Of a DNA stretch of 64,000 nt, positions 9,524-21,238 are shown piece by piece; position 1 is the stretch's first letter, and each line of letters opens with the position of its first letter. The stretch is from Gordionus sp. m RMFG-2023 (Eukaryota; Nematomorpha; Gordioida; Chordodea; Parachordodidae): assembly GCF_954871325.1 (NCBI RefSeq), contig NC_088776.1, positions 24,848,508 to 24,912,507 on the forward strand, given 5' to 3'. The notes beneath the pieces were generated by a model. The model worked only from the letters and a program-made list of their open reading frames with translations, did no database searches and was not told where the DNA came from. The position numbers and the translations under genes are program-made.

Positions 9524-11412
9524 CGATATTTAGCGTTTTCAAAAAATATCGAATCTGGCCAATATTTTTTAAAAACGGATCTGATATTTTTTATTGTTTT
9601 TGGTTATTTTATGATTGTATATAATTTTATAATTTTTTTATTTTATAAATAATTTCATAACAATAAATTAATGAAAGGAACTAAAATACAATTTATTCTT
9701 TGTAATGTTTAAAAAAATAGTTTAAAATTTTACACTATTCTTTGTTATATTATCTGCAATAAGAAAAGGATTTTAAAATATATATCACATTCAGCTAGTG
9801 TAACGGCTCGATTTAGCCAATTTTCAAAAATGGTTAACTCAAGATTCTGGCCAAAAGTAAATTGTTAAAGCTTATTTATTTTGCCCACATATGGCAGAAA
9901 GATTTGCGCTTCTATTGGCCAAATTCTAAGGCTTAGATAATAATATTTTGGCTAAAATCTTGATTTAGTCCTTTTTAAAAATCGGCCAAATGGAGCTGTT
10001 CAACAACACTCATTCACCCATGAACATTACAAATATTTTAAATGAGATTATTAACTTTCTTTAAATCTAATAATTGTTAATTTTATTATAAAAAGAATTG
10101 TAATTAGAAAATCACAATTATATGTAATTAGTAATTAATTACCGTTTTTAGAAAAGGAATATAAGTAATTATAATTAGTTACAAGTTTGTAAGTAATTGT
10201 AATTAGGAATTAATTATAATTTTTGAGTAATTATGCCTATCTCTGATTCTAGTCGATGCTCAATCCTGGTATTGGCCAGGTTAAGGATCAAAAGAATATT
10301 TTTCTACATTATAATCTTGATCATTCTTTGATTAAAATAAATAGTGGCTAATATAATAGTAAAAACCGGACTAAATGTTTAAAATCTGGGAATCTAGTGG
10401 TCAGTAAAACCGGGGCGCACCTTATTTTTTAACTACGGAAAACATCTTAATATGCTAAATGTAAGAAAACTTATAAAGGAAGTGTTATTGATTATGCGGT
10501 TTATTTTGTGCAGATTTGATGGAAATTTCTGCAAGTTAAATAATTTTTGCAAATAAATTAAAAAATATGGAAATGATTTCCAAGAAATCTGCACAACAAT
10601 GTATATAATTTTCCAATTTAGCGTATTCCAAAATTTAAAATTATAGCTAGATATAATATTGTTATTGGTTGTTTTTTTTTAAATGATAGGTTAGTACCAC
10701 ATGACACAAATTATAAAAAATTTTAAAGGAAAACCGAGTATGAATAATAGTTATGTGATCCATTCGTGCTTATCTTGCTTTTTATAACAGCTGCATCGAT
10801 AAAAAATGCATATGGAAAATTTTCAAAAATCAATAAATTATCAAATTTTAAATGAGTAGATTTTTACTTTTATTTTTAATTTTAACTATTTGTGCTTATA
10901 AATTTTCAGTAACACAATCTGCCAAAATACTAAGGGGCGGCACCTCTTAAACCAGCTTTCAATAAGATAAGGTATTTTTTATTTTCCTCAATAATTATGC
11001 CTAGGTTTATATTATAAAGCAGCTTGCTTAAAGTCATGAGGGGATGGCCCGAGTTCTACCATACCATCAATAAAATATTTACCCAATTTAATATCAGGAG
11101 TAAAATTGTAATACTTTTATAATCAGAGTTGGTGTAATGTTGCATAAGTACTCTAAGAAGTAATTTACATTTATTTCTGAAATCAATTTCTTGGGCGAAT
11201 TAGTATACCCAGATTAAATTGTTAAATAATAAAAATGGTTTAGTAAATAGCTATATAATATTCAGGAATTCAAACCAAACATAATTACCTAACATAAACA
11301 AGACCTGAACAGTTCAAAAATTTTCACGTGAACCTGAACAGAACTTTTAAAAACCTGTAAATCGGTTTAAACCTGATGGTTAATAATCAGTTTTAATAGA
11401 CAAGTACAGATG
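9524..11412. other. AT-rich stretch without recognised genes
   Basis: No gene was recognised. Short GAAC- and CCTG-bearing words near 11300-11390 may be traces of the same kind of low-complexity repeat as at 6381-6514. Confidence 0.45.
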
Positions 11413-11550
11413 CCTTCATGGGCCAGGCCGGCCCGCTGCTTATATATTATTTTTCGTGCATCGAATTTTTTTAATGGGCTTGGTGGGCTTATAAAAAATT
11501 TTACTGTGGGCCTTGGCCAGGCCTGGTCAAAAAATCCAGGCCCATGAAGG
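11413..11550. repeat. 138-bp GC-richer repeat with 12-bp inverted ends
   Basis: CCTTCATGGGCC at 11413-11424 and GGCCCATGAAGG at 11539-11550 are perfect inverted copies. The inside repeats GGGCTT and GGCCAGGCC words. The size and ends suggest a MITE-like or foldback element, but no target duplication is evident. Confidence 0.55.
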
Positions 11551-11984
11551 TCTCTGGATAAGTATCAGTAATTATTTTTTGACATTTTTTTATTGCTTGA
11601 CTGTGCCAGCTACCCAAGTTAGAATATAGAAATGTTCTTAGCCCTAAAATTCATTCTTTTTCCTTATAAATATAATTGACAGAAGAGAATTTTAACATTT
11701 TAATTATAAAGACTTAATATTATTTTCTAGAATAGGGATAAAAAAAATTTAAATGTTCTTTTTTAATAAACTTGTTTGTATGCAAAAAGATTTTTCTAGG
11801 ATAAGCGAGATTCCCAATTTTTAGATTAGAAAATATCCCTGGAGTTTTACTTAATATTTCAAATGAACTGCTAAATCAGGCAGATTAAGAGACAAGTGAT
11901 GGCTATCTTTCAATTAAAGTATTTTATCAATACTAAATTTATATACCTAAAAACTTTTTATCAATAAAATAATAAATAATAGTT

Positions 11985-12880
11985 CATCAAGAATGATGAA
12001 GAATCAAATTTTTTCCTTTATTTTAATTGGTTTCTATTTGATACCCATATCAATATTTTATGCTGATATAATATTCCTGACCCCCTACTACCTAGGCCTT
12101 ACTATTTAAAATGATATTTAACACTATAGTCAAAAGATTTATTTACCTTTTATTTAATATCCATATAAATATTTTGTGCTGCTAAAAATACTCCTGACCC
12201 CTAAGACCTAGACACTACCACATAAATTTATATTTAACATTATGGTCATTTTGTGTTGATAAAATATTCCTGACCCCCTAACCCCCAAGACTTAGACCTA
12301 CCCATTTAGAGTGATAATTATAATTACAATCAAAAAATATTTTAATTTACCTTAGTTGATACCCATAGTAAATTTTTAGTTTTCCGCTTCACCACCCTAG
12401 ACCAAATCCAACCCATTAAAACCAAGAGTGAATACTATTGAGTCAAAAAATATTTTAAATAGCTTCTATTTGGATACTCTTATCAATATTTTAGGCTAAT
12501 AAAATTTTCCTGAACCCCCAAGACTTGAGCCAACCCATTTATAGAGAAAATTATCATTATAATCAAAAAATATTTTAATTATCTTTAACCATATTAAATT
12601 TTTGTTTTTTAACCTACCCCTCCCCATCCAAACCAAGTCCAACACATTTTAAGACCCTAAGAGTAAATTCTAATATTTCAGTCAAAGAAATATTTTAACT
12701 AGCTTTTAATATTTCTGACCCCCCCCCCCAGCTATAAACCAACCCTACTGAACTTATAAATATCATTACAATACCCGTATATTTTTATATTTTAACCCCC
12801 CCCCCCCATTCCTAGACCAAGTCCAACTCATGAACACCAAGAGTGAATATTATTATTTTAGTCAAAAATTATAGGTGAAA
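11985..12880. repeat. diverged tandem repeat with CCTGACCCCC words
   Basis: The words CCTGACCCC (or CTGAACCCC, CTGACCCCC), AGACC, CCAACCCATT and GTCAAAAAATATTTTAA recur through the region. CCTGACCC-type words start near 12076, 12193, 12268, 12509 and 12715, so the period is irregular, near 120 or 235 bp. C-runs at about 12719-12729 and 12797-12807 sit in two of the copies. The copies are old. Confidence 0.6.
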
Positions 12881-13630
12881 TTTAAAATTATTCACGATGC
12901 AATGAAATGAATTGCATTGCTATAGATTAAAAATTTGACATATTATTTGTTTGCTTTTGAAAAATATCAAGGGATACATATCACTTGAACAATGTGTGCT
13001 TACTATTAATGATATATTAACCATTTTGATAATGCATCAAATCATCTTGGATGAGAAACAGAAAATTTCAAACTATTTTATAGTTTGCCCATGGTTTACA
13101 GTTAATTATTTTTTGAATATAAAATATCGATTTTATCACATTGGTTCAAGGATAAATTATAAATATAAATCAACCTAAATATCAAATTTGTATCAGTTAT
13201 CAGATGGGAGATTACAAATATAATAAATCAGATTGAATCTGTGAAAAATGAGAATATATAAAATCAATTTCATAACTTAAACAGACTATCAATAATAGCA
13301 TGGTATATCATTGTTTTAGCTTAATTTAAATTTAAAAATAATCATTTTATAAAAAATATATGTAAATACAAAACTAATCCATATAAAATATATGAAAAAA
13401 TTTAATTATATTATTGCAAATCATAAACTATTTTGATTTAACTTATTTAATAATTCAAGCATATGCAATACAACGCCATATAATATAATTTAATTAAACA
13501 CTTACTTTAGATATTTTTAAGTTTCTTTGCACTGTCACAATCATATTATTTAAATGCCTCTAAAATACGAATTTTTAGAAACACATGATATTCTATATAT
13601 ATAATGTATAATCTAAATTCTAACCTGTTT
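12881..13630. other. AT-rich stretch without recognised genes
   Basis: A 75-codon frame at 12951-13178 has no recognisable features and is treated as chance. Nothing else was seen. Confidence 0.45.
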
Positions 13631-14108
13631 GAGAGGAGAGGAGAGAAGAGGAGAGGAGAGGAGAGGAGAGGAGAGGAGAGGAGAGGAGAGGAGAGGAGAG
13701 GAGAGGAGAGGAGAGGAGAGGAGAGGAGAGGAGAGGAGAGGAGAGGAGAGGAGAGGAGAGGAGAGGAGAGGAGAGGAGAGGAGAGGAGAGGAGAGGAGAG
13801 GAGAGGAGAGGAGAGGAGAGGAGAGGAGAGGAGAGGAGAGGAGAGGAGAGGAGAGGAGAGGAGAGGAGAGGAGAGGAGAGGAGAGGAGAGGAGAGGAGAG
13901 GAGAGGAGAGGAGAGGAGAGGAGAGGAGAGGAGAGGAGAGGAGAGGAGAGGAGAGGAGAGGAGAGGAGAGGAGAGGAGAGGAGAGGAGAGAGGAGAGGAG
14001 AGGAGAGGAGAGGAGAGGAGAGGAGAGGAGAGGAGAGGAGAGGAGAGGAGAGGAGAGGAGAGGAGAGGAGAGGAGAGGAGAGCAGAGGAGAGGAGAGCAG
14101 AGGAGAGA
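13631..14108 (+). repeat. (GGAGA)n pentanucleotide tract
   Basis: About 95 units of GGAGA run almost without error. There is one imperfect unit near the start, one phase slip near 13990, and two C interruptions (14083, 14098) near the end. Frames of over 200 codons across it are a product of the repeat. Confidence 0.98.
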
Positions 14109-14253
<145 letters not shown>

Positions 14254-14464
14254 TATATTAAATATTATTTAAAAAACAGCGGTAATAATTTTGTTATATC
14301 TAAATCAAGATAATTTTCATTTTTCGAAAATCCTTGATTGTAGTGATTCAGCATACACATATCTCATAGGTTCAAGTCTCGATCAAGTTAACATGATAGA
14401 AAAATCATACTAGGCTCTGGATCAATTTTTTAAAAAATAATAATTTATTTATTCAATTTAAATT

Positions 14465-14625
14465 TAAATCCAAAACTTTAAAAAATAAAATATTTTATTT
14501 AATTTACAATTAAATCCAAAACTTTCGTATAAAAATAAAATTATTTTATTCAATTTACAATTAAATCCAAAACTTTCGTACAAAAAATATAATTATTCTT
14601 TTATTAAATTTACAATTAAATTCAA
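14465..14625. repeat. AT-rich tandem repeat, about 50-bp unit
   Basis: Four imperfect copies of a unit containing ATTTACAATTAAATCCAAAA lie just upstream of the LTR element. The words resemble the inner edge of its LTR, so the repeat may be related to it. Confidence 0.6.
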
Positions 14626-14785
14626 ATAAATTTATTAATAATCAAAAATATATTTCTTCTCCTTTTTCCTTTTATCATAAAAAATAAAAAACGTTATTCA
14701 TTTTAAAAAAATACACAACACTCTATACAACATCAATCTCCATATCTCTCTATCATATACACATAATTACAACAGATCCGATTTA

Positions 14786-14790
14786 GATTA
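14786..14790. repeat. target-site duplication, left copy
   Basis: GATTA directly precedes the left LTR and recurs directly after the right LTR. Five bases is a usual duplication length for this superfamily. Confidence 0.85.
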
Positions 14791-14962
14791 TGAAGTGTTT
14801 TATTAAATAAGTAAAATAGGTAAAGTAAGTAAAAGTATATTTAATACAAAATATCACGTATATATATATAATGAATTCAATCCTTCAGGTTATGTAATTT
14901 ACAAACGAAAAGTTAATATTATATTCAATTTAAATTCAATTTACAATTACATTTATATTACA
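14791..14962 (-). repeat. 3' LTR (element orientation)
   Basis: 172 bp, beginning TGAAGTGTTTTATT and ending ATTACA on the plus strand. It matches the copy at 18938-19107 with only a few differences. Confidence 0.93.
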
Positions 14963-14973
14963 GTTCTCCCCAC
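14963..14973 (-). other. polypurine tract of the LTR element
   Basis: On the minus strand GTGGGGAGAAC lies immediately before the 3' LTR, where plus-strand priming occurs in LTR elements. Confidence 0.75.
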
Positions 14974-15980
14974 TATAAATTGAATTCATCGTGATAACGT
15001 AGTGGGGGTTTCGAAACTCTTTTTTCAAGAGTTGTATTCTCATGTTCTGCCTTTTCCACTTCTTCGGTCAACGTAACGGGTATTTCCTTCTCTTGTGTAT
15101 GTGCATCCCTCAATTGATCTGCATGCTTGTTTTTAACGATCCCCTCTGATTCCACATCGTACAATATTGCGCTTTTTCGTTGTAACACTTTTCCTTCATG
15201 CCACCCTGCTGTCCTTTCGTTTGCTATCCAAACTTTTTGCTGCTCTTCAAACTCCCGAGGTTCAACACTTCTATCTTTGTAGTACTTTTGTTTCCATAGA
15301 GCGTTTTCCGTCCTTTCTCTCGTTGATAATTTCCACTGATCTGATGTCGTCCTAAGCGACCTTCCAAACATCATCTCGGCAGGGGATTTACCAGTAGTTG
15401 CATTGGGAGTATTACGGTGAGTAATTAAAACATTCGCTAAATTTAACTGGTCCGAAGTCCCACATCTCCTTCCAGCATAGAAATGCGTCTTTATCGTCCG
15501 TATATATCGTTCAGCCAAACCATTCGATTTGGGGCTATAAGGGGCCGATCTAAAATGTTTTATATTGTTTTTTAAAAGAAACATTTTGAATTCAGATCCA
15601 GTAAACTGAGTACCGTTATCTGAGACAATGTAGCGAGGTAACCCAAATCTAGCGAAATAATTACGCAGATTATTTATTACACTCGCCGAATTAATATGTG
15701 TTAAAATTGCAACTTCAACCCATTTGGTAAAAGCGTCTACGCAAATTAACCAATATTTTCCAGATACGGGGCCTGTCAAATCAATGTGTAATCGTTCCCA
15801 AGGTCGGGTAGGAATGTTCCAATTGTATAATGGCACTTCTTTCGCTCCCGGCCTTCCTTCTTGACAACTCTTACAACATTTAACAAAGTCTTCAACATCA
15901 GTATCGAGATTTGTCCAAAACACGTAATATCTACACAATGATTTCATCCCCACTATCCCAGGATGTCCTCGATCAATCAC
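14970..15980 (-). mobile_element. integrase region of the LTR element
   Basis: It shows the end of the zinc-binding region (CCKSCQ) and the catalytic core with Asp in HIDLTGPV, Asp in SDNGTQF and Glu in NGLAERYIRTIK. The C-terminal part continues to near the polypurine tract. This is a retroelement integrase of Ty3/gypsy type. Confidence 0.92.
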
Positions 15981-15999
15981 ATATAAAACCTCCTTTTTT

Positions 16000-17570
16000 A
16001 AAATATCTGGAATAATAATTCTATCATTATAAAATAATAATCCTTCTTCGAACGAAATATTATCTTTAATCGAAATATATTTTTTACAATCTCCGAATAA
16101 TTATTTATATTATCAATATACCAATGATTTTTTATTAATTTAATAATCTCTTTTAGGTTTATATCATTGCTCGTTTCACTTACGACTTTACTGCGTGTGA
16201 AAGATAAATCCTCTATTAAATTAATTTTTAATCCTCTGATTTCTTCTTCGAATTTTTTTGTAACTTCATTGGTTTTTGCTTTCTCTACCCCCAAACGGGA
16301 CAGAGCATCGGCACATTTATTTTGATTACCTGGTCTATATATTATCTCATAATCATAATTTAATAGTTTCGTCGCCCACCGTATTAAACGGTTATTTGTT
16401 ATTTTGTTAAGATCTCTTTTATCACCTAAAATATATTGTAATGGTTTATGATCAGTAACCAAGATAAAATGTTTTCCAAAAATATATTGATGAAACTTCT
16501 CGATAGCGAATATGATCGCCGAAGCCTCCCGATCAATTGTGGCATAATTCTTTTCAGCCGCCGAAAGTGTCCTCGATGCGTAAGCAATCGGTTTCTCCTG
16601 GCCAGTAAGAAATCGGTGTGCAATAACAGCTCCTAGACCATCTTCGGAAGCGTCACAAGAAATCACGACAGGGATATCGGCTGAATAAGGAATTATTGTA
16701 TCTTCTTTTGACAATATATTTTTAACTTTAGTAAATATTTCATTTTCTTTAGCTGACCAAAACCAACCAACATTTTTACTCGTTAGTCGTTGTAAAGGCG
16801 CACAAATAGAATGCAAATTTTTAATAAATGCCTCATGATAATTCACTATTCCAAGAAATGAACGTAGTTCTTTAACATTGGAAGGTGTTTTAAAATTTTT
16901 TATAGCGCTAATCTTATCTTCTGTAGGGTGAATTCCGAAACTGTCAATAACATGACCTAAATAAGTGACTGACTTTTCTCCGATTTTAATTTTATCGGTC
17001 ATCGTGGTCAGTCCAGCCTTCTCAAATCTTCTTAATACTTCTTCCAAATTAACTATGTGATCGGAATTATTCTCACCTGCAATAATTATGTCGTCTAAAA
17101 ATACACTAATCATAGGAATTTCCTTTAATAGGTTTTTCATAAAGCGTTGGAATATTATCGGAGCGCTAGTCAAACCAAATGGAATTCTTGGTATCGGTAA
17201 TAACCGACATTTGTCAAAATTACTAAAAGGTCCCTACATTCTGGACTAACTCCGAATTGTAAAAATGCATCTCTTAAATCTATTGTTGAAAATATTTTAC
17301 CACCCGCGATTTTATTTGTTAGGTCGACGAAAGTTGGTAGTAAATCGTTATCGATCGCTAGATATTTGTTGATTGTTAAACGAAAATCTCCGCATATCCG
17401 TACGGCACCGGATTTCTTTAAGATATTAACCGTTGGCGTAGCCCAAGTGATTGGAGTTATTGTTGGATCCACCTTCTCGATAACGCCTTCGTCTAAAAGT
17501 CTGTCCAACTCAGCTTCAATGGTTCGACGCAACGGAAAAGGAACTCTTCTTGCTTGCTGGTAATGCAATC
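16000..17570 (-). mobile_element. reverse transcriptase and RNase H region of the LTR element
   Basis: Reverse transcriptase motifs include STIDLRDAF, SVFLDDIII and VTYLGHVID. RNase H is marked by ISCDASEDGLG, the IDREASAI block and VTDHKPLQYI. The order and sequence are typical of Ty3/gypsy polyproteins. Confidence 0.92.
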
Positions 17571-17619
17571 GGTAACGTGTTCGGTTCTATTCGGATGACT
17601 GCCTTTTGCAGTTTGATTT

Positions 17620-18890
17620 CACCTAATTTTTTTTAAAAACTTGAGGGAATTTTGAAACAATCGTATTTAAAGAGGGAATATTCATATTTATTTTATTAAT
17701 ACGAACTTCTTCCGGTAGTTTTATATCAAATTCTCTAATGAAAGGCATCCCAAAAATAAGGGAATTCTCCCCTTTAATTACCCAAATAAGTAAAAATTTC
17801 GAAATATTTTTTACTTTGACTTCTACGGTACATTTACCTAGTACTTCGATTTGGATATGATTATATCCCACTAATTTATAAGCCGGTGATAGTTGTGGTC
17901 TGCCAATACGATTCCAGGTGACCTCATCAATCACACTACACGCGGCGCCGGTATCAAACTCCATAGCTAGCTGCAACCCATTTATCTTCGCATCGATGGT
18001 TGCTTTATTTGAAAATGACAGGCGAGGTGTCCGTGGCAGAATCATTTGTATGGCATGGGTTCTACAATCTTTCGCTATGTGGTTTGCCTTACCGCAACGA
18101 AAGCATATCACTTTCTTTTGAATAGAGTTAGGTTTGATACTAGGTCTATAATTATTATTAGGAATATAATTGTTACTAAGTGTTTATTATTATTGAATCT
18201 ATTGACGTTTGTATAATTATTATTTCTAAAATAATTATTTTTCGAACCCTGTGTTGGCTTATTTTTATTTATTTTATTAACTTCAGTCTGGGTTTTATTT
18301 TCCAACGAAGACAGCGCGATCGCTAAACGCACGGTCTCTTCAAAAGTAATATTGCCTTCGATATACTTTGACCGAAGTTCTTTGTCCAACTCAAGTAAGC
18401 CTACTCCTAGGATAAATATATCTCTTAAAAGTTCATCAAAAGGCGGTTTAAAATTACAAAGAGAACAGACAGTTTTAACCCTAATTGAAAAGTCAATAAT
18501 CGTCTCATTACATCTTTTTAGCGTAAAAATTTTCCTATTTACGAAAATACTCGAACTATCCTTGAACACCAAATTTAAGCTTTTTATTAAAGTATCATAA
18601 TTTATCATCTCTAAATTTATTGGAAAGTGAAAGTTCTTAATTTTGATAAGATTGTCTGTTCCTATATAGGCTAAAAGCAGGTCTTTTTTTGTATTTAAAT
18701 CTATAATATTTCTTACTTTATAAATTAACTCCAAGTTAAATAAGTAGTCCTGAATATTTACTTTTTCTTTGACGAATTCTGGAATATGGAATTTAATAGG
18801 AACTACTTCCATTGAGTCTTTAACTTTAATAGGAACTACTTCCATTGAATCTTCAACTTTAATAGGAGCTACTTCCATTGAGTCTTTTAC
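17620..18890 (-). mobile_element. gag, nucleocapsid and protease region of the LTR element
   Basis: The gag-like part carries a short repeated motif (MEVVPIKV) near its start. A CCHC knuckle, CFRCGKANHIAKDC, marks nucleocapsid. EFDTGAACSVID is the aspartic protease active site. Confidence 0.88.
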
Positions 18891-18921
18891 TTTAAATTTA
18901 ATAAATCAAATAAATCTTCTC

Positions 18922-18936
18922 TAAAAATCGTCGCCA
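18922..18936 (-). other. primer-binding site of the LTR element
   Basis: Just inside the 5' LTR the minus strand reads TGGCGACGATTTTTA. The TGG start is what pairing to a tRNA CCA end requires. The exact tRNA was not determined. Confidence 0.6.
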
Positions 18937-18937
18937 A

Positions 18938-19107
18938 TGAAGTGTTTTATTAAATAAGTAAAATAGGTAAAGTAAGTAAAAGTATATTTAATACAAAATA
19001 TCACTTATATATATATCATGAATTCAATCCTTCAGGTTATGTAATTTACAAACGAAAAGTTTATAATATTCAATTTAAATTCAATTTACAATTACATTTA
19101 TATTACA
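18938..19107 (-). repeat. 5' LTR (element orientation)
   Basis: 170 bp, the partner of 14791-14962, with the same TG...CA ends. Confidence 0.93.
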
Positions 19108-19112
19108 GATTA
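19108..19112. repeat. target-site duplication, right copy
   Basis: GATTA, identical to 14786-14790. Confidence 0.85.
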
Positions 19113-20920
19113 TAGCCAAAATAATATTATGTAAACCTGAAGATTTTGCTGATAGTGTCAGAAAGTTAGAAATTTTAATCATGCCATTTTTAAAAATCAG
19201 CTCAAATTGGACTTTATGTAAACACTGCTATCTCGAAATTACCTATAGGTAAAATTATACAAATAATTTTTATGAAACCCAATTTAAGGTTAGATATAAA
19301 AAATTAGTATATATGCTATATATATACAGTCCCATAGCCAATAATGTATTTTAAAAATTAGGAGTATGGGGAGGGGGGGCTCAAATTTATTATATATTTT
19401 TAAAAATTATGATAATATAATAAATATTTGAATTTTTTTATTGCGAATATAAATAAATTCTTTAATTATATTAAAATAAAATTTTAAATAATATAATGAA
19501 ATAAAAGAAATTTCTACTTATTTCATTTTCTTAAATCTGTATTTTTAGAAGATTTCATTTGTCCCACTAGAACTCCTTTTCCATATTTTGATTATTTTAA
19601 TATATATTTATATGTAATCCACTCTATTATCAAATGTCTATGAATATTTATGAACATTTAGTTTGAAAATTATTTACTTTTATATTCATTTGATTATCTA
19701 CCAAGGTCATATTATTCATAAGATGCCGTGATTACTGCTAAATAAAGCAACCACACTGTTATGGAATTTTAATTTTTTTAAATCAATATATTATCAAAAC
19801 CAAACAATCGTTATATATTTATTTATCAAAATTTAGTAAATTACTACCATTTACTCTTCTGGCCAAATCACGTATTTTAGGTCATTTTTCTTTTTGAATA
19901 AAGTATCCATAACAAAATTTTAATATTTATTTTTGAAGCCAAATAAATATGAATGGTTCTCTTTTTACTTTGATATAATTTTTTTTTAAAAAAATTGGCC
20001 CAATTAGTAATGAGATTTAATTCGTACATAATTATTTAGGTCCAAAATTCGAATTGAAAGCAAGAAATAATGATAAAAAATTTATTCAACAATAATTACC
20101 TTTCTTTATTTTTCTGTCAAATTATTTGTTCATTCAAAGTATTTCTAAATATTTAATAACAAAAGTTATTAAATTATTAAATTCTTAATATTTAAAATTT
20201 AAAATTTTTTGTAATTTTTATTAAGATAATTATTTTTAATTATTTAACAAGTTCCTAAATTAAATTTTTTTGAATATAAATAATCAATGGGAAAAAATGG
20301 TTGTCATATCATAAGGACACCTAACAACCTAATAAAAAAATATCCAATTTATTTATAAATTTTAATTAATCCTGTCAACTAATAACCCACCAGGGATCCA
20401 AACCGTATCTCAACCAATGATCTCAAGTGAACAGTTAAAGGATATTAACCAGTATTTTTTATTGAACCTGAAATATTAAAAGATGTTCTACCTAACTTGA
20501 ACCGAACCGATAAAATGCCTGTGAACAGCGTCGAGCTCATAATTTTATGATTTTTATAATATGAAAATTATTAATATAGCCAAATTGTCTGAAGATTATT
20601 ATCAATCAATTTTGATTAATAAGTGTCAGTTACATTTTTTAAAATTTATAAATATTTTTAAACTTATAATGCTTAGAGATAAATTGAATCTAAGTAATAT
20701 TACTGATTGTGAGCCAACTATGAACCACGAAGCAAATCTTGAGCATCATATAAAAAAACCAAGAACTCAATAAAATTCAGGGCTTTAAACTTAAGTAAAC
20801 TGGTTCAGTTCGTTTCGGTTTTTAATTAAAAAATTTATTAAGGTTTTGTTTTATTCCAGTTTTTTTATTTGAAGAAATCTTGTTAATTTAGCCAAAAATA
20901 GTTTTGTATGATTGTAGTGT
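19113..20920. other. AT-rich stretch without recognised genes
   Basis: A 70-codon frame at 20561-20773 shows no known motif and no splice-site context I trust. GAACC-type words near 20505 and GGTTCAGTTCG near 20801 hint at an old low-complexity repeat. Confidence 0.45.
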
Positions 20921-21070
20921 GATTAATTAACTCCCCTTATCACATACCTCTGAATTAAGAAATTACTATGATAGATTAACTCCTCCTTTGATAAATAGTG
21001 TTAAGGAGGGAGTTGATTAATAACAAAGATCTTAATTACAATGTAAATTGATAGGGAGAGTTATATGATC
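20921..21070. repeat. nested inverted repeats
   Basis: The inner arms AACTCCTCCTT (20978-20988) and AAGGAGGGAGTT (21003-21014) flank a 14-base loop. An outer pair of related words, GATTAATTAACTCCCC (from 20921) and GGGAGAGTTATATGATC (to 21070), encloses them with several mismatches. The whole could fold into a long hairpin or be a small foldback element. Confidence 0.5.
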
Positions 21071-21238
21071 ATGCAGTTTTTTTTAATATTACTGACTGAA
21101 ATTCTTGTACATTTAATTTTTGATATTAAATTTGATTTTCGAATTTAAATTTTGAATCGATTTTAATTATATTTATCTAATTTGTATAATTCAAAAAACT
21201 CTTTAGCCAACAACAAAAACTTTTAGTCTCATTCCATG

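Larger units (their letters stand above)
14791..19107 (-). mobile_element. Ty3/gypsy-type LTR retrotransposon, broken
   Basis: A 4317-bp element on the minus strand with two LTRs of about 170 bp, TG...CA ends, and GATTA duplicated on both sides. Domain order is gag with a CCHC knuckle, aspartic protease, reverse transcriptase, RNase H, integrase, which is the Ty3/gypsy order. No envelope gene was seen. The LTRs are about 98% alike by eye, so insertion was fairly recent. The coding part is nevertheless broken, with a handful of interruptions, so it is a fossil. Confidence 0.93.

Noticed and set aside
12951-13178. 75-codon plus-strand frame
   Set aside because: No motif, no flanking gene structure, and an AT-driven composition.
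14340-14425. Second tRNA-derived SINE
   Set aside because: A B-box-like GGTTCAAGTCTC is present, but the A box is poor, and there is no target duplication or match to the first SINE.
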